A stretch of DNA of 64,000 nt from Acanthacorydalis orientalis (GCA_034766995.1 CM068316.1:24397606-24461605); one strand, 5' to 3'; counted from the first letter of the stretch, positions 12,585-24,953 are shown. The notes: a model not told the origin generated them from the sequence alone. A program made the numbers and translations.

Positions 12585-13377
12585 AGAATTCTTTTAGTGA
12601 TATTGAAAGAAATTAAAAAGCCTTGATAACTGAATGTTGTTATATCCAGATATATACATTGTATAGTCACCAAATGTTCATTAACAAATTTAAAAATATA
12701 CACATTACAAAAATATGCTTTCTCACTGATATTTTTATTTTTCATGTATTGATTTTTACATTCTCTATTCTATTCAACATTATACTCTGTTTACTAACTT
12801 ATATGTCATAGTTATTCATAAAAAGGATATATTACATTAATTCAATTCTGAGATAAATAATTTGTATCTCTAGTCTACATTTTTCAAAAAAAAAACATTA
12901 AATCTCTGTTCTACATAACTTCAGTTTTATTATTAAATAGTGTCAATCTCTCTAGAATTTCTTCTGTTCACATTGCTTCTACTATAATTGGCGTCCTGAG
13001 TACCTTTTCTATGTTCATTATTTCGATCACAAATTACCTTAAATACAATTTTCACATTTTTTACCAATTATTTCTTCTCAAGTTATTAAACGTCAATCCT
13101 TACGATTTTTCCAATCTGACCCATTAGAAAAATCTTCAACATATATGAAATTTATATGGAATACACGAATTGCATGTCACCTTCTTCTTTAAAATATTCT
13201 TTCATTATGGACGTTCTTTCTTCTATTTATAAAAACACCCTAGCATGCTTAAAACAATTTCAAATTATGTCTTGATTGCTTTAAACAAGGATGGCTTATA
13301 ACGATTACTCACTTCAGCACTAAAATCTGTTGTAACAATATAGTTTTTGTCACTGTGGCTAATCAAATATTTTCAAT

Positions 13378-13645
13378 AACTAATTAGATCAAAAATATTC
13401 AATAATTAGTGATTGATTATTTTTGGTTTCTACTTATGCACAGTTCGATAGTAATGCCCTTATCTCCAAAACGGTAAAGTACAAAAAAAATACAGAAATA
13501 TTTTTTTTCTGTATATTATTCAATATAAGGAAAGTTTTTTCTCTTTCTTACAACTTTAAGTATAATAAATCGCCATCTTAATGCGAATAAGCAACAATCA
13601 AAAATGATTATAATCAATTATTAAATATTATCCTTCATATCATAA
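13378..13645. repeat. Dispersed family with GGCATTGCTATC core, inverted pair
   Basis: The segment 13383-13475 reads, on the minus strand, as GGGCATTACTATC, then GCATAAG, then a run ending ATTGAATATTTTTGA. A second, inverted version lies at 13565-13640 (CGCCATCTTAATGCG, then AAGCAACAATC). Related copies are at 15290-15455, 25092-25285 and 44060-44225. No coding capacity is visible. It may be a foldback MITE or a conserved piece of a larger element. Confidence 0.6.
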
Positions 13646-13842
13646 AAAAATCGGTGTTTCTGAATTAAATATTCATCTTATTCATTTATTTTAAAATTAA
13701 AGAATAACATAGCCATCAAAACCAAATAAAAGATGAACATAAAAGGTTACATTGAAGATCGTTTGTTATTTACAATTTTATATGTAATATTTTTTTAATG
13801 CTTAATTTTTCATTTAAAACTATATATATATATATATATATA

Positions 13843-14038
13843 GGTGATTCAATTAAGGCTACCACATGAAATTATTAAAGAAAATTGTAAAAATTAAAAA
13901 AAAAATATTTTTATTTAGTATTTTAGTTCAATGTAATACTTAAATACAATTCAATTAAAATACTAAGTAAAAAATAACATGATTTTTTTTAATTTTTACG
14001 TTTTTTTTACTATTTTCATGTGGAAATCCAAATTGAAT

Positions 14039-14041
<3 letters not shown>
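13843..14041. mobile_element. Palindromic MITE, copy 1 (about 199 bp)
   Basis: The element is nearly one complete inverted repeat. The left end is GGTGATTCAATTAAGG with CCACATGAAA; the right end is its complement, TTTCATGTGG with AATTGAATCCC. It is set directly between TA tracts at 13821-13842 and 14042-14116, consistent with insertion at TA. Both arms match the terminal 95 bases of the DD41D mariner at 53650. Confidence 0.85.

Positions 14042-14116
<75 letters not shown>
14042..14116. repeat. (TA)n microsatellite between two elements
   Basis: A TA tract interrupted by GTATATATAAAC. It abuts the MITE on its left and the hAT target duplication on its right. Confidence 0.92.
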
Positions 14117-14118
<2 letters not shown>

Positions 14119-14123
14119 TACAA

Positions 14124-15180
14124 TAGTCGTGTCAAACACGCGGCCCGCAAGGTTCTAGAACGAGGTCCATGGCCCAAAACTTGAAGTTAATTTCATTAAA
14201 ATAATAAAATAATTAAAATAATAATAAAAAGTAACATCCAAATGGAATTCACTGAAATTCAGTGCAACACATTGCTAAAAGAAAAGTGTAATTTAATGTG
14301 TATTCCAGATTTTTATTTATATTTGCTAGACATTTTATAGAAATACGTATGTTTGCAGCAAGAATCTTGGCAATGTTTGGTAGTATATACATATATTAAG
14401 TAGTATATATGTATATACTACTATACTATAGGTAATATATATTAGATAGTATATACCTATGTGAACAATTATTTTCTCTTATAACCATTTGCGTACGAGA
14501 TTTTTTTTCAACTGTATTTCTCGCTGTGTCGAATATACTTTTTATATAAAGTGAAATTATGTGCTGAAGAGTTAAATATAAGATGTTAAGTAAAAAATAT
14601 TATGTTTAATGAAATTTTAGATTTTATTGGAAAATAAGAATAATTATTTGAGAATAAAAATTTGGTTTAGTTTTTGTATGGTACAGATAACGAAATTATT
14701 TTTATCTCTTTGGCAGGGGCATTCCACCTAGTAAGTAGAAGTGTGATGCCGCTTCGACATTCGACCGCAAAGGTTTAAAGACTAATAAGACTTCACACAG
14801 GTCAAGACTGACAAATGTACATTTAACATCTATAGTAAAAATATCATTATCACAAAAAAAAACACCCGATATTGATAAAATAGTTTGTGACAAAAAATGT
14901 CAAATTTCTAGTAAAAAATATTATTTTTTTTAATTTCTCTAATTTAAAATTTTGTTGTAACATTTGCTAACAGTATCTAAAACTGATGTATTTTTTAATA
15001 TTTATAAATTCATTAAAGAAAAAATAAATGTAAAATTTAAATGAGTTTTTTCTAATATAAATATAAGAGATCTTTTTTGTTCGCTAATTTTTTTTTTGGT
15101 GACTTTTTTTGTCTGCGGCACGCAGACTTTCATAAACTGGAATTGGTGGCTCGTGTTCATATATGAGTTTGACACCAGTT
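14124..15180 (+). mobile_element. hAT transposon remnant with 8-bp target duplication
   Basis: TTCTACAA occurs exactly on both sides (14116-14123 and 15181-15188), the 8-bp duplication expected of hAT elements. The ends are inverted around GTGTCAAAC. Inside, the + strand at about 14785-14895 reads SRLTNVHLTSIVKISLS, then TPDIDKIV and KCQIS. This matches the C-terminal dimerisation region of hAT transposases of the GTF2IRD2/ZBED-like group, where SRLTDxHL and TPDIDxLV recur. The rest of the transposase is missing or unrecognisable, so this is an internally deleted, inactive copy of 1.06 kb. Confidence 0.82.
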
Positions 15181-15292
15181 TTCTACAACATTAGGAGCTT
15201 TAAATGTATTTTATTTATATTAAAATTTCATATCCAATATATGTTTTGCTATAAAATATAAACGGTTTCATTTTTCACAAATGAATTCTTTT

Positions 15293-15451
15293 TTAGTCCA
15301 CAAACCACAGAGCGCCAAAATATAAAAAAATTAATCTAAATTTTTCTATACGTTAGCACTCAGAAAACGATGGCATCGCTATCGCATAAGCACCAATCAG
15401 AAATAATCAATAATATTTGAGCACAGAAAAATTTCTGTGGTTTGTGAGTTG
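15293..15451. repeat. Small inverted-end element of the GGCATTGCTATC-core family
   Basis: The ends are inverted: CACAAACCACAGA at 15299-15311 and TCTGTGGTTTGTG at 15434-15446. The interior (15370-15420) carries GATGGCATCGCTATCGC and a following AATCAATAATATTTGA, shared with copies at 13378, 25092 and 44060. Confidence 0.65.
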
Positions 15452-16005
15452 ACAAAATATTCATTTTTAAAAGTGATTTTAGCCACAATCTCCGAATTTT
15501 CTTGTGACAATTCTATTAGTATACTTAAAATTACTTACTGTTTCATATTTACATATAATTGTAAATAATTTTTTTTCAGAAAATATTTTTATTTTATTTA
15601 TCTATCTATCTACTTGTCTTTCTCTATCTATCTATCTATTCATTTGTCTATCTATATAATTAATACAATGAGAACATGTTTTTATTTAGTATAATAATTT
15701 TCATTACTTATATTTCAAAAAATTTCGACTTCAAAACAAATTCTGTGAAATTCTTCAAAAATTTATTGTTTTTAATGTATGTTGACGTATTAAAATATTT
15801 TTAATCAAATTAGGCAACAATATATTTTGTTCGTCCGGCCATTGACTTTTCATTAAACTGAAAAATACCCCCGTATTTGTATTATGTTTCAGAATCGAAA
15901 AATATAATAATAAAATTAATTTAATAACAAACAATAAAAAACAAAATTAATTTATTTTGTATATAGAAATCTCCCCACAAATTAACAACACATATTTACT
16001 AATTA

Positions 16006-16056
<51 letters not shown>

Positions 16057-16166
16057 ATATAAATTATAGTAAAAACTGTTTAGTTTTAAAAAAAGTATAA
16101 AATTTAACACAGTTATCTAAATATATTTTACTGAACAATTCAACAAATACTTTTTAATTAAATAGA

Positions 16167-16263
16167 ATATTATCCTGAGGATTCTTTTCCTTTAGAATCA
16201 GCTGAATATCTGGTTAGCTGACATTCAGCTGACACAAAAGGAAAAGAATTCTCAGGACAATAT
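16167..16263. ncRNA. Long imperfect hairpin, pre-miRNA-like or tiny MITE
   Basis: The two 44-nt arms (16167-16210 and 16220-16263) pair without gaps at 38 positions plus one G-U, leaving a 9-nt loop. Both arms contain TTCTTTTCCTTT and TCAGCTGAAT or their complements. The length, ungapped pairing and small loop resemble an animal pre-miRNA stem, and the hairpin lies inside the inferred channel-gene intron. No second copy was noticed in the window. A short MITE remnant would look the same; expression evidence would be needed to call it a gene. Confidence 0.45.
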
Positions 16264-17048
16264 ACCAACAGGATCGCAGGTATAAAATATTTCATTCATA
16301 ATTATAAATAGAATATTTTAAAAATTATTAATACAAAATCGTGCAAAAGCATGGAAGAAAAAGGTGGTATAAAAATAAACGATTCATAAAAATAATAATT
16401 ATTATTAAATAAATATTATGTTTAAATTAGACTATAAAGAGAAACAGCAGATTTAAATTCAAATTTTGTATAATTATACAAAACTTTATATTATATTTAC
16501 ATAAACAAAATCTACTTATTAATAATGCTTATTTAATAACCAAAAATATATACTTAATTAATATAATAAGTAAACATTTTTTTCGAATACTATTTGAATA
16601 TATAATATATTGTTTATATGCATAAAGTAAAAAAACATTTGTTCGAACGTTCTGTATCTTAGTGCAGTCCGTGTTTCCTGTTACTCATTTTCTGTGTTTT
16701 GTACTCCTAATGAAAGATAGTAGATACCTCGTACTTTTTTAAGCTTGTATAACATCTATGGAATGTCCATATACATCTCTGACGCTAATGACCTTATTTA
16801 TAAACGAGCCATTAAACGCCAAATAACCAACCAACATCCGTGTACAACAAAAAATAACATCCATATACGATATTGAATGTTGTCTACCGACGTAGACATA
16901 ATAAATATAGATTTATAGTATCATAAATAAATCCACATAATTTTTTCGAATAAAAGAAAGATTAAATGCAAAATATAATTTACAGATTGTCTATCCCATT
17001 AGTGAGAACTAATGACCTTAGTTACCGACGCGTACTTAAACCCCTAAT

Positions 17049-17489
17049 AAAAAACCATCTATCCCATTTAGAGTATAAAATGTTGTTAATAAAAATATAT
17101 GTAAAGAATTAATCGTAAAGGATAGTTTTATAGTTTTTCATTATTAAATACTATTTTAGATTTTTTAGTAAAATATCTATACAAAAATTTATATATATAA
17201 AGGGTAAAAATGCTATGTTGCAGACACATATATAATCCTAAAACAATATTTAATAATCAAAAGAATTCTAAATCTCCATCTCGCGCATTAGACAATAATG
17301 TATTTTTTATGACATTGTCATATTTTGTAACTACTTTAATACTTTAAGAAAGTTTAAGTAGTCCTTAATCTATCTTGCATGTGCCGACTAAAATTGTCAA
17401 TAAACTTCCAATGAAAACAGTTGTTCTTTAAATTGACGTTTCATATTTCCATCATTGTTCTACTTATTTATACTCTAAGGGAGATAGGT
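17049..17489. repeat. Candidate short element with inverted ends
   Basis: CTATCCCATTTAGAGTATAAA at 17050 is answered by TTTATACTCTAAGGGAGATAG ending near 17488, about 18 of 21 positions complementary. The interior is AT-rich without coding. No flanking duplication could be fixed. Confidence 0.45.
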
Positions 17490-17631
17490 CTATAGGAAAA
17501 ATATTTTCATTTCTCTTAATCCTCTATTCAGTAATTTTGTTGGGAAATTTTCAATCATGTTTATATCTATATGTATAGACTGTACTTTAATTAATTTAAT
17601 AAGTGTCTTCAATAAGATAATAACGCCCTTA

Positions 17632-17638
<7 letters not shown>

Positions 17639-17696
<58 letters not shown>
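17639..17696. repeat. (TA)n microsatellite
   Basis: A TA tract of nearly 60 bp, which generates Ile-Tyr repeat frames on both strands. Confidence 0.96.
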
Positions 17697-17700
<4 letters not shown>

Positions 17701-17962
17701 TCAATACCAAAATATTTTTGGCAGACAAAATTCCAGACAAGTAGAAATTGACATGTAGTGTAACATGCACCTAATATCACACATATATCATTTATTTGTT
17801 TAAGTAGGTGTGTAATTATCAGCATTATTTACATAAGTCCTGTTTCAATTATGTTTTTTTATTATAAGAAATATAAAAATACGTCAATCGTATTATTACA
17901 TGAATTTATCTTATAAAACGAAAATATTTTTATAAGAACTTTACCAATTCTATAAATTATAA

Positions 17963-18000
<38 letters not shown>

Positions 18001-18666
18001 ATGTATGTGTATATGAATTGTTTAAAAAAGATTCATTATTGGTACTTTTGGGTATGATCAGAGAATTAAATTGATTTATTTACTATAACAAATTCATGAA
18101 ATGTTATTTTATGGTATATTAAATAATTGCAAAAAAACACACTCACACTTCAAATAACTATAAAGACTTAATAATATTGTCTTATAGAAAAAATATTGCA
18201 ATAAAGCTAATAAATTATATTGTATCAAATTAGTACTATTCTAGAAAAAGTAAATTACAATTAAATACGATCTTTTCTTACAAAATCAATTGCCCGGCAT
18301 AGAAAACTATCACTCATTTAAACAAGAAGTATTTAGGATGTATCTACTTCTTATATATCGATACTTCTTTGTTAATAAATTCAAACATTTATTTTCATTT
18401 ATTTCCTTTCACATCAGAGTTGTCTTTCCGTTGTGTACACATATCTAATAAATAAGTATTCTTTTCAGTTACTATATCAGATTTTTTTTAAAAAAAAAAT
18501 ATTTTTCATCAATACTTATAACTGTTTCAATAATGATTGATGAATATATTTTTATAAAAATTATTTATCAACGTACATTTTTGTGAAATAAAATAACATT
18601 GATTTTACTGTAACGATGTATATTTTAAAACTGATATTGTATACATTATATACGGATATTATGTAT

Positions 18667-18673
<7 letters not shown>

Positions 18674-18718
<45 letters not shown>

Positions 18719-18767
18719 GTGTATATATATATAAGTATATATACACATATATATATATATATATATA
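18674..18767. repeat. Compound (TA)n microsatellite abutting MITE copy 2
   Basis: TA runs with TATTTATGTG and AAGTATATATACACAT interruptions end exactly at the left end of the MITE at 18768. Confidence 0.9.
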
Positions 18768-18904
18768 GGGTACTTCAATTTAGGCTTCCACATGAAAATA
18801 TTAAAAAAATTCGGAAAAATTCAAAAAATCATGTTATTTTTTAATTTTTGCCATTTTGTTTTAGTAGAATGTAGAATTATGTAGAATCCTGAATTAAATC
18901 ACCC
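18768..18904. mobile_element. Palindromic MITE, copy 2 (shortened)
   Basis: The left end GGGTACTTCAATTTAGGC, followed by TTCCACATGAAAATATT, matches the family. The right end, GAATTAAATCACCC, has lost the CATGTGGA part. At about 137 bp it is shorter than the 199-bp copies, so the right arm is partly deleted. Confidence 0.78.
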
Positions 18905-19355
18905 TATATTAAAATTAATTTTTATATTTACGGGGTGTATTATCCAAAAAGCGGTAATAACTAAATGTCATCTCTCTAAAACACAAAGTTTTTAAAGATA
19001 ACATTATTTACAAGAAATCGCTTGTTAGTAGTTAAAAGTACAAAATAGAGTAACGAATCTGTGACTCATTTTCTCATTTTTACTTTGCATGAATATACAC
19101 TCATACAAACATGTACGGATCTGGGAAAAAAGTACATCTATTTACCTAATATCGTTACCTAATATGTTGTCAACTTTATTAGTTGACAACACAACATGAT
19201 ATCAATAAAAATCTCAAGAATATTTTACTCTTTATAATAAATATCAATCCATGGAATTACCAATTAATTTCTTGTTTCATATGTCAAAAATTCAAACTTA
19301 ACACCCAAAGAAGCAAATATCAAAATTTTACATTTAATACTCAGTCAGGTCAAGC

Positions 19356-19360
<5 letters not shown>

Positions 19361-19412
<52 letters not shown>

Positions 19413-19500
19413 GTGTATATATGTGTATATATGTGTATATATGTGTATATATGTGTATATATGTGTATATATGTATATATATGTATATATATATATATAT
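19361..19500. repeat. (TA)n with decamer (ATATATGTGT)n array
   Basis: A TA tract gives way at about 19403 to six or seven copies of a 10-bp unit, ATATATGTGT, then to ATATATGTAT variants. It reads as a repeated Ile-Cys-Val-Tyr pattern in frame, which has no protein meaning. Confidence 0.92.
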
Positions 19501-19795
19501 AATATGCATGGATGTGTGTATATATGTAGGTAAATTAATATTCGTTATTTATAGATAATTATTTTATTAATATACATTAGTGTTTGGGTTGCTAATTCTT
19601 ACACATTGACTGCCGTGTCAACCATAATGTATGGGAACAGGTATCTTTCAAATAGAATTTACCGACTTATAAATGATCATCTTCCTTGATTATGAAGGAT
19701 GAAGGGAAACAATAATATAATAAAATAAAAAAATAGAATTCTTTAGCATACTTTTAAAGTCACAAAATATCTTGTATTTATCAAATTGAATGTTA

Positions 19796-20377
19796 TTAGG
19801 TTGCTAGAAAAATAATTGTGGTTTTTGTTTTCTGAATTCTAACCTTAATTTTTTCATGAAAGATGTCATTCCAATTTAAATAATATTATTTTAAAATCCA
19901 TTGTCGGTCTCTACTTTTGTAATATCGACTTTGGTTTTAGTCATAATTTTTCTTCAAATTGGACTATCGAATAAAAGATGGAAAAAAAGTAAATAAGAGT
20001 AAATTTTTGTTTGAATTCAAAACGGGTAGTAAGGCAGCAAAAACTGCTCATAAACTAAATGATTTTTTTGGTGTGGGTACTGTTAAGGAACGTATTGTGC
20101 AATGGTGGTTCTAAAAATTTCGTGCTGGAAACGAAAGCTTTGAGGATCCTTCAAAGCTGTCATTCCTTCAGTTCTTTCTTCATTCATATATAGCATCCTT
20201 ATTCAGTTCATAACGACCAACTGAAGGCATTGGTTAAATCAGAACAACGCACAGCAATTCGAGTACTTACATAAAAATTATTCATCCAACAATTCTGGAC
20301 CAATTAAAACAGCTAGCTGAGAAAAATGTATATGAATCTAAAGGTCATGAACCGTAATTATTTTTCTACCAACATAA
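19796..20377 (+). mobile_element. Mariner deletion derivative, copy 3 (582 bp)
   Basis: TA flanks lie at 19794-19795 and 20378-20379. The left end is TTAGGTTGCTAGAAAAATAA and the right end is its near-complement. The transposase start at 19978 is followed by an immediate in-frame TAA, then the same helix-turn-helix region, a small local duplication (CATTCCTTCAGTTC-like at 20160-20215) and the right end. It is more decayed than the copy at 5996. Confidence 0.87.
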
Positions 20378-20527
20378 TAGTATCAGTAACCATATTATTA
20401 TATTAAAATGCTATCAATTTACTTATAAAATATATTCTGTATAATACTTTTTAAATAGTTAATTCCTTTATTATATAACTTTTTTTCATTAAATAAACTA
20501 TATACTTTTTACATATTTTACACCTAA

Positions 20528-20643
20528 AAGTTAGTCATTAGTCATTCAACAGTTCTCGATCACTCAAAACCATTTAAATTAAAAAAATGTATATTAATTT
20601 GAAGGACATACACCGCACTAATTTTCGTATCAATTTAATAATA
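20528..20643 (+). mobile_element. 3' end fragment of the same mariner family
   Basis: About 115 bases match the right end of copies 1-3: TCATTCAACAGTTCTCGATC, then a GAAGGACATACACCGCACTA stretch and ATCAATTTAATA. There is no left half, so this is a solo fragment only 150 bp from copy 3. Confidence 0.75.
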
Positions 20644-21237
20644 ACTGATTTCTGTATTATATGAAAATGTAAGATAGCAAAATATAATAATATTTAAGGT
20701 TTTATACTATGAATAAAAATATGTATAAAAAAATAATGTAATATATGTATAAAAAATATGTGTATATATATTATACATAAATATGTGTTATATCTATGGA
20801 AATAAGATATAGCTTAGAAAAAACTATATGAACACCATACATAAGTTAGCTGTGCGCTGTGTGATAATCAACATATTAAAAACAAAATAAATCAAAATAA
20901 AATTCACTTTACATTAAGCTCTAAAAAAAATCTAATAATCACGTTCTTATATTTGAGGTTATGTTGGGTATATTGAACAAAGAATCTTATCTTTATTATC
21001 TGTGATCTTATCTGTGATTTATCAGAAAGCACTTCTTTTTGATCCGACTTAAACGTGGCGCCTATATTCTGAACGAAATTCCATAAATTAAATATGTTAA
21101 AAATAAAAAAAATTATATCTGAAGATTTTTTAATTTTTAATAGTTTTCACGACAATTTTAAATATTTCAAATCAAATACAAGTAGGTAATAAATATCAAA
21201 TACACATGAAATACTGAGACAAATTGAAATGGATTGT

Positions 21238-21277
<40 letters not shown>

Positions 21278-21358
21278 CATATAAACATGCACACATACAT
21301 ACATACATACATACATACATACATACAAACATACATACAAACATACATACAATCATAC
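21238..21358. repeat. (TA)n followed by (CATA)n tetranucleotide array
   Basis: A 35-bp TA tract passes into about 18 CATA units with some CAAA variants. This sits 460 bp upstream of the last channel exon. Confidence 0.94.
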
Positions 21359-21823
21359 ATATTTCGTTTCCTATTTTGTAGTAACTATATGTATATATAT
21401 ATATATATATATATGTAGTGAGACTTGCAACAAATATACCGTAGAAGTCAATGTGTTAATTAATTTTCATTATTACTGATTTCTTCTAATTTTCCAATAT
21501 GTATTTACATATCTAATTATATGTATTAGTGCGGAAAAAAAAGAAATTAAAAGAATTTTTATAGGAATTAAACATAAATATAAAAATTTACTAAGAAATA
21601 AATTAATTTGATTTGTGTTGTAGAATATAAAATCAGCCATAACACATTAATATAAACTGAAAATTAATTAATAATTTTTGTAATGTGTTTTTTTATTATT
21701 CTTTCAGTTTTACATCTTACTCCCAAGATTTTAATTTTTGTCGCTAATCGTCACATTTAATTTTTGTTGTTGTCCTTATTATACAAATACACTGAAATTA
21801 ATTCCTACTTTGACATTTCACAG

Positions 21824-22009
21824 GTTCCAGAAGGATCAAATGGAGCACATGGAGCCCAGTCGTGTTTCGTACAGATACGCAAAAAAGAACCGCCGCATCC
21901 CATACGTGTTGCCAAAACAATCGATGTAATCGCACGTATCACATTCCCCGCCGCCTTTGCCGTCTTTTTAATCTTCTTCTTCGTACACTACAACAAGAAC
22001 TTTACATAA
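21824..22009 (+). CDS. Last exon, Cys-loop ligand-gated ion channel subunit (TM4)
   Basis: The exon follows a pyrimidine-rich tract ending TTTCACAG and is open in phase 0 for 61 residues to TAA. Residues 1-27 are cytoplasmic loop. Residues 28-38 (IRVAKTIDVIA) are the basic pre-TM4 segment. Residues 39-56 (RITFPAAFAVFLIFFFVH) are transmembrane helix 4, and YNKNFT is a short extracellular tail. The pattern Ile-Asp-x-Ile-x-Arg-x-x-Phe-Pro at the start of TM4 is characteristic of anion-selective pentameric receptors (GABA, glutamate, glycine-like, histamine and pH-gated chloride channels of insects). The usual Asn-x-x-Tyr-Trp later in TM4 is replaced by Leu-Ile-Phe-Phe-Phe, so this may be one of the less studied insect subunits rather than Rdl. 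The exact subunit is not certain. The pore and ligand-binding exons lie upstream of this window. Confidence 0.85.
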   Translation, partial: VPEGSNGAHGAQSCFVQIRKKEPPHPIRVAKTIDVIARITFPAAFAVFLIFFFVHYNKNFT

Positions 22010-22275
22010 ATATTTACAATCATGTATAGTTACGTAGTTAAATTTTACGAATATGGCAACAACATTTCACCCAGCCACAATCATTTACACATTTGTACAT
22101 ATGCACGCATCTACACAGCAGCTCTTATATAAACATATAATCATATTAACATCTATTTTCTTTAAAATAGTTTTGAGATCAGCATATAATAGTCCCATGT
22201 TCATAATTCAGTAATTTACAGCACATAAGTCTATTGCGTAATAAAGTTAATGTTAATAAACGAAATTATTTTTAT
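22010..22275 (+). other. Probable 3' UTR with polyadenylation signals
   Basis: AATAAA occurs at 22240-22245 and 22255-22260, about 230-250 bases after the channel stop codon. These are the first canonical signals downstream, so cleavage is likely within the next 30 bases. The boundary is inferred. Confidence 0.5.
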
Positions 22276-22737
22276 TAAATTTCAAAGCAATTACTTAGAA
22301 ATAAAAACATCATTTATTCTTCAAAAAAATAGAGCATCTTTATATTTAATATTAAAGTATCATTTAAATGTAATCTTTATTTTTGTTTTAATGAATAAAA
22401 TATTAAACATATATTTCATATGTTTTAATACATATTTGTTTTTACTCAAACAACAATTGATAAAAAAATCATTGTAGAGTAAATTTATTGTGCTGTCATT
22501 TACTGCATATAATATTTTTAATGAATTTTATTTAAAATAAAATTATGTTATTTTCGATTCACATAATTGAACATAAGATAAAATGTTTAATCAACTATTG
22601 TGATGTAATTTGTTTGATATGCAAAGCAGATGATCAACGAAAATAAATATATACAAACAAGTGATTTTTTAGAAATATTGATAATGGCAGTAATAATAAG
22701 AAATATTTAAAATTAATTAGTAGGTGTTCATAATTAT

Positions 22738-22817
<80 letters not shown>

Positions 22818-23213
22818 GTATGTATGTATGTATTATAATTCATTTAATTATTGTTTGCTCCTTTATTAGCTGTCACATTTAATTATAATGATTAATTATA
22901 AAAGCAAAAGTCAACATTATATTTAATATTTGTGTTTACATTTAATTGTAAATAAAATTTAATTAAAATATAGTGATTCAATTTGTAACAAAATAATAAT
23001 ATAACATGTGTTATTTTTCTTAATGAAAATGGTATCTTAATTTATCTAGTTGCAAATTTAATAAGAATTATAAAACTTTAGTCATTTAATTTCCTGAAAT
23101 AAAGTTTCAGTTTACTTTCTTCGTAAAATATTGATGTTCATGTTAAGAAATGTATAAAAACAAAAACAAGGTTTAATTAATGAACACCACTAATCTTCAA
23201 AGTGAAAATATTC

Positions 23214-23254
<41 letters not shown>

Positions 23255-23780
23255 CAGAAGATTATTTATAAAGCAATACTATTTCGAAATAAAACTCTAT
23301 TGTACCATAAAAATTAAGTTTGAATAAAACAAAAAATAATTTTATTCATAATAGTAAAATACAATTTCTCAACACAATTAGTAGTTTCACCTTGTGGATT
23401 GAAGTAAAATATCTATTTAATCAGGTACTATCAAGTTGAAGCTAGCGCAATAGCAACAGATATATGACCGTATACCAGCTTCTAAAAAAAACGTTGTTAT
23501 ATACAGCCATATCTAGAAAGCTAAAAATAAAAATGCATTGCGCGAATATAATATTTACATTAATCAAAGTATAATACTCGTTTGAGTCCAATTGTTACCT
23601 AAATAAATATTTTAATGGGTGAATTTATCTCATTTTAGGCTTTTTAAATGTTACACATTTGTAAATATAATTATATAAGCTAGATATAAGTATTCTTAAA
23701 ATAAGAATTAAAGTTAAAAAGTATTTGCCATGAAAAAAATTTAATAATTTCATTTCATATTATATGTTAATGTAAGCCAA

Positions 23781-23834
<54 letters not shown>

Positions 23835-24505
23835 CATATACACATTCATACTAATGTATCTACAAATTTGTAAGTTTATGATGAACATAAATATAAATCG
23901 GGTATATGAAAATATATATTGATTGAAATGCATGCATAAATACTTGCCAATAATTCTTTAATAGTCAAAATGAACTATGGATGTTTGCCAATTAATAATT
24001 TTGAATGATTTGCAATGAATTTATTTATATGTTCATAAGTATACTTCAAATGTATATATTATTTATTTATTAAAGTTCTGTCATAATTGATCAAACAGTC
24101 TTTTTGAAAATTTACTAATTTGATAATTTGATTTTAAGTTTATTAAATAATTAGAAAATGAAATAATCTATTTCTCTATGTTTTTTATAATAAAATAATT
24201 CACTTTTTGCAATACTAAAAATGTCTTAGTTTTGAAATAATTATTAAAATAATTAAATAAACTGACATTAAGAAAGAATATGTAACTTTTAACAACATTG
24301 AATGTCATAACTGCTTCACAAAAATAATACATGCACTTCTTTATTTTTATCATTATCATTATAATACTACATTAATCATTTTTATAATTTTATCCAAATA
24401 TATTTTTACTTTCTTTATAATATATGAGTCATTAACATAATTATTAATAATTCATTAAAATAAAATATATTTTCATATACCTATAACAAAAAACATACAT
24501 GTTAT

Positions 24506-24609
<104 letters not shown>

Positions 24610-24894
24610 CTAATAAATACATAGTTATTATACAAATATAAAATGATATAGTGCTTCTAAGACAAACAAATAAAAAATAACATTTTTAATTCTGATTATT
24701 TCGCACTATTTAATTTATAAATTTATATTTAATATATTATTAGCACTGAAATAGCATTCAAATTATGTATATATATAACTTCATTAAAATAGTATTGATT
24801 GAATTCAAATTTACTTTTAATGTTTATTAAAGATATGTATGTGTATAGATAGTTTATTTGGTCATGTAGATTATATACGAAATATGTATACATA

Positions 24895-24953
<59 letters not shown>

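Larger units (their letters stand above)
4747..21823 (+). other. Inferred intron of about 17 kb between channel exons
   Basis: It is bounded by GTAAGA at 4747 and by a pyrimidine-rich tract ending TTTCACAG at 21823, both in phase 0. The interior has no convincing exon and is filled with mariner deletion derivatives, a hAT remnant, MITEs and TA tracts. Stretches where I see nothing beyond AT-rich DNA include 8591-10898, 11460-13377 and 20650-21230. A weak 82-codon minus-strand frame at 10103-10351 could not be matched to a family. Confidence 0.5.
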
